NCBI RefSeq assembly: GCF_001552215.1
Contig: NZ_BCQT01000007.1
Location: 80,748-144,747, forward strand
Origin: Actinomadura macra NBRC 14102
GTDB taxonomy: Bacteria > Actinomycetota > Actinomycetes > Streptosporangiales > Streptosporangiaceae
Direction of reading: 5' to 3'
Length of the DNA: 64,000 nt
The notes beneath the pieces were generated by a model, which ran no database searches, was not told where the DNA came from, and saw only the letters and a program-made list of their open reading frames with translations. The position numbers and the translations under genes are program-made. Shown in pieces: positions 9,020-17,745 of the stretch (position 1 is the stretch's first letter; the number at the start of each line of letters is the position of its first letter).

Positions 9020-12000
9020 TCACAGGTAGTGGCCCGGGCCGTCGGCGGCGGGCGCGGTGCCGGCGGCGGCCTCGATGTCGGCGCGGCGCAGGGTCCGTAC
9101 CTCCTCATCGCCGGGCGGCCCCTCCCCCGGGCCGCCCGGGGCGGTGATCCGCCGGGCCTGCACGGCCACCGCGCGGTCGAGGAGGTTGCGCATCTCGCGG
9201 GCGTTGCCGAACCGGGCGCCGCGGCCGAGGCGGGGCAGCAGCCGGCGGACGGCGGCCAGCGCGGTCGGCGGGACGGTGAACCCGGCGTCGGCGGCCATCG
9301 TCGCGAAGATCGCCGTGAGCTCGTCGTCGGTGTAGTCGGGGAACCGCAGGACCCGGGGGAACCGGGACGCCAGGCCGGGGTTGGAGACCAGGAACTCCCG
9401 CATCTCCCGGTCATAGCCCGCGACGATCACCACGAGGTCGAAGCGGTGCTCCTCCATCAGCCGCAGCAGCTCGGCGACCGCCTCGGGCCCGAAGTCGGCA
9501 CCGGAGGCGTGCAGCGCGTACGCCTCGTCCACGAACAGCACGCCGCCGAGCGCGCGCTCCACGGCTGCCCGCACGCGCGGCGCGGTCTGCCCGACGAACT
9601 CGGCGACGAGGTCGGCGCGGGAGACCTCGACCAGATGCCCCGACGACAGCAGCCCGAGCCGCGCGTAGACGTCGGCGAGCAGCCGCGCGACGGTCGTCTT
9701 GGCGGTGCCGGGGTTGCCGGTGAAGACCATGTGCCGGGTCGGGCGCGTGGCGGTGATCCCGGCGTCGCGGCGCAGCCGCTCGGTGCGGGCCTCGGCGACC
9801 AGCAGCCCGACCTCCTGCTTGACGGTGCCGAGGCCGACGAGCCGGTCGATCTCCGCGAGCGGGTCGTCGGCCTGCTCGACCCTCCCGGCGGGCACGAGGG
9901 CCCCGGGGACGTCACCGGGAACGAGCGTGTCCAGCGACTCGTCCTCGTCGAGACCGGTCATCAGGCGGTGCGCCTGCCGGGCGACGGTGCGTTCCAGCAG
10001 CGCGGCCATGAGCCGCGCATTGCCGAGCCGCGCGGCGGGCGGCCCGGCCGCGACCAGCTCGCGGACGCGGTCGAGCACGCCGGGCGCGAGCAGGAACCGG
10101 TCGGCGGCGGCACGCTCGGCGAACACGGTGACCAGCTCCGCCTCGGTCAGGTCGGGGAACCGGATGGTCGTCGGGAACAACCGGGCCAGCGCCGGGCGGG
10201 CGGCGAGCAACCCACCGTGCCCGGGGCCCGGGCCGCTGAGGACGACGACCAGGTCGTCCGGGCAGGACTCGATCGCGGCGGCGAGCGCGTCGGCGGCCTC
10301 GGCGTCGCGCGGCGATCCGGTCGGGTCGAGCAGGTCCGTGCAGGCGATCAGCAGCACGCCGCCCGCCGCCCGCTCGAACGCGCGGCGGATCTTTGCGGCG
10401 CTCTCCCCCGCGTGCCCGCCGACGAGGTCGGCGCGCTCGACGCGCACCAGATGCCCCGACGGCAGCACGCCGAGCTCGGCGTACAGCCGGCCGAGGATGC
10501 CGGCGACCGTGGCCTTGCCCGTGCCGGGGTTCCCGGCGAACATCAGGTGCCGGGGCCGGGTGCGGGCGGTCATCCCGGCCTCCATCCGCAGCCGCGCCCC
10601 CTTCGCCTCGGTGACCAGCGACCGGACCTCCCGCTTGACCGAGGCGATGCCGACGCAGGCGGCCAGATCGGCGAGCGGGTCGGCGACGGCGGCGCCGGGC
10701 ATCGCCGGACGGGCGGGCAGATCCGCCTCCGTCACCTCGACGCCCGCGCCGGTGGCATCGCCCGTCCGCTGGCGGGCGCGCATCAGGCATAGCTCGGCCA
10801 GGTGCCCGGCCAGCCGGGCGTTGCGCATGTTGAGCTGCGCGGGCGTGCGGACGAGCAGCGCCCCGGCCGCACGCGCCACCCGCCGCTCGACCCGCCCGCC
10901 CCCGTCCCCGACGGCGCGGCGGAACAGCTCGGCGTGATCCTGCACCCCGAAGTCGGCGGTGCGGGCGACCCGCATCCCGTGGACGAGCGCCGGGTTCGCG
11001 GCCAGCAGGCGCTCCTCACCACCCGTCCGGCACAGCGCGACGACGTGCAGCCCGGGATGGTCGGCCATGCCGCGCCGCAGTTCCTCCACGACCGCCGTGC
11101 CCGCGGCGTCGTAGCCGAGGATCGCGTCCAGGTAGCGGATCACGAGCACCCGCCCGTCGACGGCGCACTCGCCGATGCGGGCCTGGACCCACAGCACGGC
11201 GTCGCTCACGCCGAGGTCGGCGAACACCTGGTCGGACAGGCGCAGCGCGTCGTGGGCCCGCCCGTCCTCGATCAGCACCCGCTCGACCGCGGCGGCGGCG
11301 GTACGGCGGCCCGACCCCTCCGGCCCGCAGATCAGCAGGCGGACGGGGCGGTGCGCGTCACCCACCGCGTCCCGGAGCGCATCGGCCAGCGCGGCGGGGC
11401 CGAGCATCTCGGCGAACGCGTCACCGTCCGGCCCTGCCTCGACGGGTACGGGCGCCGCTGCCTCGGGGCCGGGGGCGAGCCATTGGACGAGCGGGTTGGC
11501 GACACGGCGGCGGCCGAACATCCGCCGCAGGTCGAGCTGGAAACCGCGGACGGGGACGGGGCAGTCCGGGCTGGTCGCGGCGTCCGGCAGGCCCTGGACG
11601 GCGCCGGTGATCCGGACGGCCATGTCCAGCCAGGCGCGGCAGGCGTCGGCCTCGCCGGCGACCAGCCCGCGCGCCAGCCAGGCGCGCACATCCCGTTGCC
11701 AGGTGCCGGTGTCGAAATCGTCCCGCAGGGCATGCACCCGGTCGTGCAGGTTCTCATAGTGGGCGGTGCCGAGCGCGGCGGACATCTGCGCGGGCACGTC
11801 GGTGACGCCCGCCGCGAGGAGCAGCCGCGCGAGCGCGCCGTCCAGGGGCCGGGCGCCGTCGGCGGCGTCGAGCCGCTCGTGCGCGGCGGCGAACCCGGCG
11901 CAGGCCCAGCCGAGGTAGCCGATCGGGCCGGCCAGCTCCGGCAACGCGTCGAGGACCTCCTCCGGGACGTCGCTCGCCCAGACGTCCTCCAGCAGGTCGT

Positions 12001-12568
12001 GCGGGACGGTCATCTCCCGCTCCAGCAGCACCGGGTCGCCGGTCCGCCGCTCGTGCAGGCCGATCAGCGCGCGGCGCCGCCGCTCGACGGGTTCGAGCCC
12101 CTCGAACACCTCCAGGCAGGCGCGCGCCAGCTCGTACATGACGAGGCGACGTTCGGGGTCGTCGCCCGCGGGCTCGGGAAGCCACAGGCCGGGCGGCCGC
12201 CACCGCCCGCCCTGGGTGAACCACGCGGCGGGGTCGCGCACGGCCGGTTCCGGCGTGGCGAGGAAGTCCGACAGCAGCTCGTAGTCGACGTCCCCGCGCG
12301 ACCCGCCCCGGACGGCGGAGGCGCCGAGCAGGAAGGTCAGCAGCGACCACTGCTCGGCCCCGGCGACGCCGGTCCCGGGACCGTAGAAGTCACTGAGCCG
12401 CCGCGTCAGAACGAGCGCGCGCGGATCGGCGTTGAGCTCCTTCGCCCGCTCGCGCAGCCGCTCGTACAAACCGGAGGGCACCCTCCACGGACCCTCGGCG
12501 TACACGTCGAGCACGGGTTCGTCGGTCAGGAGCACCTCCAGGTGCTCCGGCAGCCGGGACACGCCCAT
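9020..12568 (-). CDS. Triple-AAA ATPase of the CbxX/CfxQ (EccA-like) family, first two modules degenerate
   Basis: A 1182-residue protein starting at ATG 12568 after GGGAGGA. Residues 1-370 are helical with no recognised motif. Three AAA units follow. Unit 1, near residue 411, has GPEGSGRRT with Arg in place of the Walker A Lys. Unit 2, near 676, has GNPGTGKAT, but its Walker B reads VLLIACTDLL, without the DE pair. Unit 3, near 949, is intact, with GNPGTAKTT and VLFVDEAYAL. CbxX/CfxQ ATPases remodel proteins such as Rubisco (CbbX) or type VII secretion substrates (EccA). No ESX genes lie in the window, so a T7SS role is unsupported. Only unit 3 looks fit to hydrolyse ATP; the others may be structural. 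Confidence 0.85.
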   Translation of the reverse strand: MGVSRLPEHLEVLLTDEPVLDVYAEGPWRVPSGLYERLRERAKELNADPRALVLTRRLSDFYGPGTGVAGAEQWSLLTFLLGASAVRGGSRGDVDYELLSDFLATPEPAVRDPAAWFTQGGRWRPPGLWLPEPAGDDPERRLVMYELARACLEVFEGLEPVERRRRALIGLHERRTGDPVLLEREMTVPHDLLEDVWASDVPEEVLDALPELAGPIGYLGWACAGFAAAHERLDAADGARPLDGALARLLLAAGVTDVPAQMSAALGTAHYENLHDRVHALRDDFDTGTWQRDVRAWLARGLVAGEADACRAWLDMAVRITGAVQGLPDAATSPDCPVPVRGFQLDLRRMFGRRRVANPLVQWLAPGPEAAAPVPVEAGPDGDAFAEMLGPAALADALRDAVGDAHRPVRLLICGPEGSGRRTAAAAVERVLIEDGRAHDALRLSDQVFADLGVSDAVLWVQARIGECAVDGRVLVIRYLDAILGYDAAGTAVVEELRRGMADHPGLHVVALCRTGGEERLLAANPALVHGMRVARTADFGVQDHAELFRRAVGDGGGRVERRVARAAGALLVRTPAQLNMRNARLAGHLAELCLMRARQRTGDATGAGVEVTEADLPARPAMPGAAVADPLADLAACVGIASVKREVRSLVTEAKGARLRMEAGMTARTRPRHLMFAGNPGTGKATVAGILGRLYAELGVLPSGHLVRVERADLVGGHAGESAAKIRRAFERAAGGVLLIACTDLLDPTGSPRDAEAADALAAAIESCPDDLVVVLSGPGPGHGGLLAARPALARLFPTTIRFPDLTEAELVTVFAERAAADRFLLAPGVLDRVRELVAAGPPAARLGNARLMAALLERTVARQAHRLMTGLDEDESLDTLVPGDVPGALVPAGRVEQADDPLAEIDRLVGLGTVKQEVGLLVAEARTERLRRDAGITATRPTRHMVFTGNPGTAKTTVARLLADVYARLGLLSSGHLVEVSRADLVAEFVGQTAPRVRAAVERALGGVLFVDEAYALHASGADFGPEAVAELLRLMEEHRFDLVVIVAGYDREMREFLVSNPGLASRFPRVLRFPDYTDDELTAIFATMAADAGFTVPPTALAAVRRLLPRLGRGARFGNAREMRNLLDRAVAVQARRITAPGGPGEGPPGDEEVRTLRRADIEAAAGTAPAADGPGHYL

Positions 12569-12734
12569 CGGACATCCTCCCGCCACAGGGGATCCGCCTC
12601 CGCCGGACTACCAATGCCCGCCCGCGCGGATCGCCACTCTCCCGGACGTTCTGTCTGCGCCTCGCGACTCATTCCGGGCGTGGCGATCCGGTCACGCTCG
12701 TAAGTGCCGCGTTTTCCCCTTCCCGGGAGGTCCG

Positions 12735-13052
12735 ATGCCACCGTCCGACGCCTCCGCCTGCTGGCTCGCGCCGCCCCGCGGGCGGCCGGCGGGACCGGAC
12801 CCTGCCGGCGAGCCGCCGTGGGCGCCGGACGCGCCGCCGGACCCGGTGCCGGTGGATGAGTGGCTGCGCCGCCTGCGTCCCCGCGAACGCCTCGTCATGG
12901 AGCTCGTCTTGCACGAGCACACGCCGGAGCAGATCGCCGAGTTCCTCGGCGAGTCGCCCGCCGCGGTCCATGAGGTGGTGGAACGGGCGCGCGAACGCAG
13001 GACGGCGCCGAGCGGCGCGCCCGGCGTGCGGCCCACGAACCGGCGCCGATGA
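12735..13052 (+). CDS. Small sigma-70 region-4-like DNA-binding protein
   Basis: A 105-residue protein with ATG 12735 after GGGAGG. The first 45 residues are Pro/Ala-rich and probably disordered. Residues ~50-90 (LRPRERLVMELVLHEHTPEQ then IAEFLGESPAAVHEVVERARER) resemble the helix-turn-helix of sigma-factor region 4: a conserved RERLV start, the acidic E-x-IAE turn and a recognition helix. There is no region 2, so it cannot be a full sigma factor; a small regulator is more likely. It is divergent from the AAA ATPase gene, with about 165 bases between them. Confidence 0.6.
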   Translation: MPPSDASACWLAPPRGRPAGPDPAGEPPWAPDAPPDPVPVDEWLRRLRPRERLVMELVLHEHTPEQIAEFLGESPAAVHEVVERARERRTAPSGAPGVRPTNRRR

Positions 13053-13109
13053 CACCCCGTCCCCGCGGACCTCCCCTCACGACCGGGGCGGGCGGCCGGG
13101 GTCGGCATG

Positions 13110-13538
13110 TCAGCCGCGGGCCTGCCCGTACAGCCGTTCGACGTGCAGGCGGATGACGAGGCGGCCGTCGGCGACCATGACGCGGCGGTACTCGTCCCAG
13201 TCCGGGTGGTCGCCGCGGATGTCGCGGTACACCTCGACGAGTTCCTCGACGGCCGCGTCCCCGGGGGCGGCGGCGGTCTCCGACAGCTCCGCGGTCCCCT
13301 CGGCGACCGCCCAGGACCAGCCGTCCGCCGAGCTGACGTGCAGGCTGGCCCGAGGGTCGCGGCGCAGGTTGCGGGCCTTCGCCCGGTCGGCGGTGACCGA
13401 CACCCGGATGAGCCGGCGGCCCTCGTCGAAGTGATAGTTGACGTTGGACAGCTGGGGCCGCCCGTCGCGCTTGAGGGTGGCCAGCACCCCGAGGTCCCGC
13501 CCGGCCAGCAGCTTCGCCAGCGCCGTGTCGTCCGCCAT
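13110..13538 (-). CDS. PPOX-class (probably F420-dependent) oxidoreductase
   Basis: A 142-residue split-barrel flavin/deazaflavin-binding protein of the pyridoxamine 5'-phosphate oxidase-like family. The N terminus LAGRDLGVLATLKRDGRPQL, the following NVNYHFDE segment and the AKARNLRRDPRASLHV stretch are typical of PPOX-class F420-dependent reductases (TIGR03618-like). It would act as a cytosolic dimer reducing a small molecule. The ATG at 13538 is the only sensible start. It is single on its strand; the next gene upstream begins almost 800 bases away. Confidence 0.85.
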   Translation of the reverse strand: MADDTALAKLLAGRDLGVLATLKRDGRPQLSNVNYHFDEGRRLIRVSVTADRAKARNLRRDPRASLHVSSADGWSWAVAEGTAELSETAAAPGDAAVEELVEVYRDIRGDHPDWDEYRRVMVADGRLVIRLHVERLYGQARG

Positions 13539-13637
13539 CGCCCGCCTCCATCGAGTGTCGTCTGTTTGGAGGGGTCAACCGCGGCGCCGCCCGTCGGCTT
13601 CCCGTTCCCGGCGACCACGGCCGCCGGCCGCCGGCGG

Positions 13638-14333
13638 CTACCGGACGGCCAGCGCGGGGAAGTCGAAGACCCGGGCGTCAGCGGCGGGCCGGCCCTCCGG
13701 CCCGCCGCGTTCTCCCCCGCCGGCATCACCGTCCTTGGCAATCCGTCCGGTCAGGATGTGCCCGCGGAAGGCGGTGCCCTTCGCGGTGACCTTGATCGGC
13801 TGGAACGCCCCTGGAGGCAGCGCGCAGAACCCGGTCTGCACGACGTCCTCGAACAGCGAGTCCGACACGACGTAGGCCAGGTCGCGGTGCGCGTCGTCGA
13901 CCAGCAGTCGCCGCAGCGGCCCCGCGTCCAGCAGCCGCTGGACGACGATGGGTGCGTCGCCCGCGGGCCCGAACGGCCCGGCCGTCAGCGTGCCGTGGTG
14001 CAACGCGAGCCGCACCCGCAGCCGGAAGCCCGATCCCCCGCCGGGCGCGCCGCCGTTGACCTCCCGCAGCGCGTCCGCGAGCCCGATGGCGAAGTCGCCG
14101 GCCACTGGTGCCGGGTCGACCCCCTCGGGCAGGGTGGCGAGCTCTCCGTCCCCGCCGACCTGCTTGTCCCACTCCGAACGGTCAAGGCCGACGCCGCGTG
14201 CGGCCCGGTCGAGCACGTCCGACAGCTGGCGCTGCGCGAGCAGTTGCTCCCGCACGTCCCGCTTGCTGTACCCCTGTATGTCCACCGCCAGTAGAAGGCG
14301 GTAAACCAGCTGATGTTGCCCGTTCCCTTTCAC
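13638..14333 (-). CDS. Nucleotidyl-cyclase-like domain protein, probably non-canonical
   Basis: About 231 residues. The opening YRLLLAVDIQGYSKRD resembles the first strand of class III nucleotidyl cyclases, where the Asp binds metal. The strand LRVRLALHHGTLT with a following GPAGDAPIVVQRLLDA resembles the G-x-V..G..VGxxVN region of cyclases. The usual second metal Asp and the substrate-specifying residues are not obvious, so catalysis is uncertain. Proteins of this type are common in filamentous actinobacteria, often without a known partner. GTG 14333 is chosen because it starts just before the conserved strand; a longer GTG start at 14384 is possible. The C-terminal 40 residues are Gly-rich and variable. 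Confidence 0.55.
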   Translation of the reverse strand: MKGNGQHQLVYRLLLAVDIQGYSKRDVREQLLAQRQLSDVLDRAARGVGLDRSEWDKQVGGDGELATLPEGVDPAPVAGDFAIGLADALREVNGGAPGGGSGFRLRVRLALHHGTLTAGPFGPAGDAPIVVQRLLDAGPLRRLLVDDAHRDLAYVVSDSLFEDVVQTGFCALPPGAFQPIKVTAKGTAFRGHILTGRIAKDGDAGGGERGGPEGRPAADARVFDFPALAVR

Positions 14334-14729
14334 TCCCGATCCGCCCCTCGGTCGTCCTCCGAGCAAACAGGGCCGGTTGCCCACATTCGCTCCACATGCG
14401 GAGTGAGTGTTGCTTGGTGGAGGACTTCCGTGAAGGTAGACGGGTGGCGCCGGGTGAGCTCCCTCCCGTTCCGGTGTACCGCGCCTGTACGCCTGGATGA
14501 ACGCCTACTCTGACGCCGCTTCGGCGGCGGCGGCGCCCGCGGGTAAGGAACAAGTAGCGAACTAGTAAGTGATCAATCGGATCGTCACCCACAAAACGGT
14601 CTGATCTCCAGTTCCACGAGGATTCATTGAACCTCGGGGCCCCGGCGCGCCGTACTGCCCACCAACGTGACACCTGGCTCACGGTCACCGCGCAGTCCGT
14701 CCCCGCCCCCGCACCAGCCGGAGACCCCG
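14334..14729. other. Intergenic region between divergent cyclase-like and sigma factor genes
   Basis: About 400 bases with no convincing gene. Bases 14540-14640 are less GC-rich than their surroundings and are where promoters for the two divergent genes would be expected. A short dyad, GTGAC ... GTCAC, occurs near 14670-14692. I could not assign clear -35/-10 elements. Confidence 0.5.
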
Positions 14730-15329
14730 ATGGCCCGTAGATCACCGGCCGCAGCGCCGGCCGTCCGCGAACAACCCGCCTCCCCGTGGAGCTGGTTCCG
14801 CGGGCAGCCCCCCGCCGGCGGCGTGGACGACCAGGTGATCGTGACAGAGCTGTACAGAGTGTACGGACGCCCGCTGCTGTCGTTCGTGCTCCGCCTCACC
14901 GGCGGCGACCGGCACTGGGCCGAGGACGTGGTGCAGGAGACCATGATCCGGGCGTGGCGCAGCGCCCACCAGCTCGATGAGAACGCGGCGTCGCTGCTGC
15001 CCTGGCTGGCGACGGTCGCCCGCCGGATCGTCATCGACGACCAGCGCCGCAAGAACGCGCGGCCGCAGGAGGCGGGCGAGGGTCCGCTGGAGAACCTGCG
15101 CGTGCCCGACGGGTTGGAGGATCTCCTGCGCTCGGTCGTCGTCTCCGAAGCCCTCCTCGCGTTGTCTCCCGCGCACCGCGAGATCCTTAACGAAACCTTC
15201 TTCCGGGACCGTTCCGTCAACGAGGCCGCCAAACAGCTCGGCATCCCCGTGGGCACGGTGAAGTCCCGGGTCTACTATGCGCTCCGGGCGCTGCGCGTCG
15301 CCCTGGAGGAGAGGGGCGTGACGCCATGA
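14730..15329 (+). CDS. ECF-family RNA polymerase sigma factor
   Basis: A 199-residue extracytoplasmic-function sigma factor. Region 2 (YGRPLLSFVLRLTGGDRHWA, then EDVVQETMIRAW) and region 4 (LSPAHREILNETFFRDRSVN, then EAAKQLGIPVGTVKSRVYYA) are both clear, joined by a linker of about 50 residues. A 30-residue N-terminal extension precedes region 2. ATG 14730 follows GGAG. The last codons overlap the start of the anti-sigma gene (ATGA at 15326), so the two are translationally coupled. It would direct RNA polymerase to stress promoters when released by its anti-sigma partner. Confidence 0.93.
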   Translation: MARRSPAAAPAVREQPASPWSWFRGQPPAGGVDDQVIVTELYRVYGRPLLSFVLRLTGGDRHWAEDVVQETMIRAWRSAHQLDENAASLLPWLATVARRIVIDDQRRKNARPQEAGEGPLENLRVPDGLEDLLRSVVVSEALLALSPAHREILNETFFRDRSVNEAAKQLGIPVGTVKSRVYYALRALRVALEERGVTP

Positions 15330-16045
15330 GCGCGGAACTGCTGCACATCGACGTCGGCGCCTACGCCCTCGGTCTGCTGGAGGAGCCGGATCGGCGCGCG
15401 TTCGAGGCGCACCTGCCGTCCTGCCCGTCCTGCCGGGCCGAGCTCGGCGCACTGCGCGGGCTCGCCGCCACGCTGGACGGGATCGCACCGATCGCCGACC
15501 CGGCCGCCGCGCCGCCCGTCCCGCCGGAGCCCGCCGTGGTCTCCGACCTGCTGCGGCATCGCGCCCGCCGCGACCGCAGGCGGCGCACGACACGGGCGGT
15601 GGCCGGGCTGGCCGCCGGGATCGTCCTGCTGGGCGGGGCGGTGGGCGCCGGGTTCACGCTCGGCGCCGACCGCGACAGCGGGACGGTCGCCGCGCCGGAT
15701 GGCACCGAGGCGCTGTTCCGGGACGGGCAGCGGCTCACCGCGAGCGACGCCGCCGGCGTGTCCGGGACGGTCGCGATGGAGGCGAAGATGTGGGGCAGCC
15801 GGATCGGGCTGCGGCTGACCCGTGTCAAGGGCCCGCTGGAATGCCAGCTCGTCGCCGTGGACAACGCGGGCCGCCCGCACACCGTCGCCGGCTGGTCTGT
15901 GCCCGCCAAGGGGTACGGGCTGCCCGGGTCCCCGATGCGGCAGCTGACGCTGCAGGGCGGCACGGCGCTCAAGCCGGGCGACATCAGCCGCTTCGAGGTC
16001 CGCACGATGGGCGACGGCCGCACGATCCTGACCGTCCCCGCCTGA
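15326..16045 (+). CDS. Membrane-bound zinc anti-sigma factor (ZAS/zf-HC2 type)
   Basis: A 239-residue anti-sigma factor. The N-terminal cytosolic domain holds HLPSCPSC, the HxxxCxxC zinc signature. A single membrane segment (AVAGLAAGIVLLGGAVGAG) lies near residues 92-110. The external ~120-residue domain is a beta-rich sensor-like region ending RTILTVPA. The start overlaps the sigma gene stop by 4 bases. It holds the sigma factor at the membrane until redox or envelope stress alters the zinc site. A 14-base tandem repeat crosses its stop codon. Confidence 0.9.
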   Translation: MSAELLHIDVGAYALGLLEEPDRRAFEAHLPSCPSCRAELGALRGLAATLDGIAPIADPAAAPPVPPEPAVVSDLLRHRARRDRRRRTTRAVAGLAAGIVLLGGAVGAGFTLGADRDSGTVAAPDGTEALFRDGQRLTASDAAGVSGTVAMEAKMWGSRIGLRLTRVKGPLECQLVAVDNAGRPHTVAGWSVPAKGYGLPGSPMRQLTLQGGTALKPGDISRFEVRTMGDGRTILTVPA

Positions 16046-16067
16046 CCGTCCCCGCCTGACCGTCCCG
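16027..16067. repeat. 14-base tandem repeat across the anti-sigma stop codon
   Basis: The unit CCTGACCGTCCCCG occurs at 16027-16040, 16041-16054 and, one C short, 16055-16067. Each copy contains TGA; the first in-frame one is the stop codon. Because 14 is not a multiple of 3, gain or loss of a unit would not shorten the protein. Confidence 0.8.
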
Positions 16068-16217
16068 CCCGAGACCTGCCACCCGCTCGTCTCGCTTGAG
16101 GCATCCGCCCGGAATCCCGGCCCGAGGTGTCGCCGCTCGCGGCGCGCCGTCTGGTCCGGCCGCACCGGGTCCGGCGGCGCGCCGCGTCTCCCTGGTGACG
16201 TCACCTAGCCTGGGACG

Positions 16218-16928
16218 GTGAGCGCGACCCGATCGTCCCCGGCCTCCCGGCTGACGCTGCCCGGCCTCCGCGAGGTCTACGACGCCTACGTGCGGGAGGC
16301 GGCCGCCCTGCCCGCGCTCCCGGACGCGCTGCGGGCGGAGGTGTGGACGTCGGCGCGGCTCGGGACCCTGGAGGCCGCGGCCCCGCACGCGCAGGGGCGG
16401 CGCGCCGCGCTCGGCGACCTGATCACCTGCCTGCGCGCGGCGGCGACCCCCGGCACACGGGCTTTCCTGCGGGCGCTCGCTGCGATCGGCCCGCGGGAGG
16501 GACGCCGCGCGGCGGGCCGGGCGGCGGACGCGCTCGGCGGCGTCGAGCCCGCGCCGTGGGAGGGCGCGCTCGGCCGGGTCGTCCCCGGGCAGGCATGGCT
16601 GATCCAGGAGGGGCCGCTGGACGGCGACCGCCTGGTCTGCGAGTTCCGGTACGGGGAACGGGGCCCTGCCGGGATGCACGCGCTGGCGGTCCGGCTGTCC
16701 TACGGCGACGTCCCCGCCGAAGTCGTGGTCGTCGGGGACGTGCCGGCGCTCATGACGGCGGCCCGCCAGGCCATGCAGGCGGAGTTGTGCGTCGTCCAGC
16801 CCTACGGCGCGGCGGCGGTGGGAGTAAGGCTCCGCGCCGCGCTGAACGGCGCGGAGCCCCCGCCCGAGGCGTGCTACCCGGCGCTGGCCCTGGCCCGGCA
16901 CCGCGCCGCCCTCCTCCCGGACGCCTGA
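16218..16928 (+). CDS. Hypothetical actinobacterial protein, family not recognised
   Basis: A 236-residue protein starting at GTG 16218 (weak GGGAC upstream). It is Ala/Arg/Leu-rich with no signal peptide, no membrane segment and no motif I recognise. The N-terminal ~115 residues look all-helical. The C-terminal half (WLIQEGPLDGDRLVCEFRYG to the end) alternates strand and helix and could be a small alpha/beta domain. It is convergent with the ABC exporter permease; the two stops are almost adjacent (16928 and 16930). It is likely a real gene from its codon pattern. Function unknown. Confidence 0.7.
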   Translation: MSATRSSPASRLTLPGLREVYDAYVREAAALPALPDALRAEVWTSARLGTLEAAAPHAQGRRAALGDLITCLRAAATPGTRAFLRALAAIGPREGRRAAGRAADALGGVEPAPWEGALGRVVPGQAWLIQEGPLDGDRLVCEFRYGERGPAGMHALAVRLSYGDVPAEVVVVGDVPALMTAARQAMQAELCVVQPYGAAAVGVRLRAALNGAEPPPEACYPALALARHRAALLPDA

Positions 16929-16929
16929 G

Positions 16930-17745
16930 TCAGCGGCCCATGGCGCGATAGCGGCGCGCGGCGAGCGGGAAGAACACCGCGGTGATCACCAGTGGCCAGA
17001 GCACGGCCATCAGGATGCTGTGCTGCGCGGCCCACGAGCCGCCCGCACCGCCGGGGTCTCCGAACAGCTCGCGGCAGGCGGTCACGGTCGCCGACATCGG
17101 ATTCCATTCGGCGATCGCGCCGAGCCAGCCCGGCATGGTGCCGGGCGCGACGAGGGCGCTGGACAGGAACCCGATCGGCCACACCAGGATCTGGACGGTG
17201 ACGACCGACTCCGGTCCCTTGGCGACCAGCCCGAGGTAGACGCCCATCCAGACGAGCGCGAACCGCAGGAGCAGCAGCAGCCCGAGCCCGGCGAGCGCTT
17301 TCGCGGCACCCTCGTGCGCGCGCCAGCCGATGAGCAGCCCGCAGCCGGCCATGACGGCCAGCGCGGCGACCGAGTGCAGCATGTCGGCGACGCCGCGCCC
17401 GGTGATGACGGCGGACGGGGCGGTCGGCATGGCGCGGAACCGGTCGGTCACGCCCTTGGCGGCGTCCCCGGCGATGGCGGCGAACGTGGTCTCCACGCCG
17501 AACACCATCGTCATCGCGAACATGCCGGGCATGATGAACTCCCGGTAGTTCCCGCCGCCGGGCACGTCCATCTGGCCACCGAACAGGTAGCCCATCATCA
17601 GCACGACCATCACCGGGAACAGCAGCCCGACGACGACGTCGCCGGGCTGACGGGCCCAGTGGGCGAGCGCGCGGACGGTCAGGGTCCGGCTGTCGGCGAC
17701 GGCCCAGCGGAGCCGTCCGATCGGGGTCTGCGGCAAGGTCATCAT
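16930..17745 (-). CDS. ABC-2 type exporter permease (DrrB-like)
   Basis: A 271-residue membrane protein of the ABC-2 family with about six hydrophobic segments (e.g. VVVGLLFPVMVVLMMGYLFG and FALVWMGVYLGLVAK). ATG 17745 follows GGAGGT and overlaps the upstream ATPase stop. The conserved PLSAM-like segment appears as EWNPMSATVTACRELFGDP near the C terminus, typical of DrrB/NodJ permeases. With the ATPase upstream it would form an exporter of a drug or lipid-like molecule. Confidence 0.9.
   Translation of the reverse strand: MMTLPQTPIGRLRWAVADSRTLTVRALAHWARQPGDVVVGLLFPVMVVLMMGYLFGGQMDVPGGGNYREFIMPGMFAMTMVFGVETTFAAIAGDAAKGVTDRFRAMPTAPSAVITGRGVADMLHSVAALAVMAGCGLLIGWRAHEGAAKALAGLGLLLLLRFALVWMGVYLGLVAKGPESVVTVQILVWPIGFLSSALVAPGTMPGWLGAIAEWNPMSATVTACRELFGDPGGAGGSWAAQHSILMAVLWPLVITAVFFPLAARRYRAMGR

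Noticed and set aside
9020..12568. Type VII secretion component EccA
   Set aside because: Only the AAA family matches; no EccB-E, ESX or PE/PPE genes are present, and two of the three AAA units are decayed.
10802..12703. A 633-codon plus-strand frame opposite the AAA gene
   Set aside because: Low-complexity translation and no motif; the minus strand carries the real Walker motifs.
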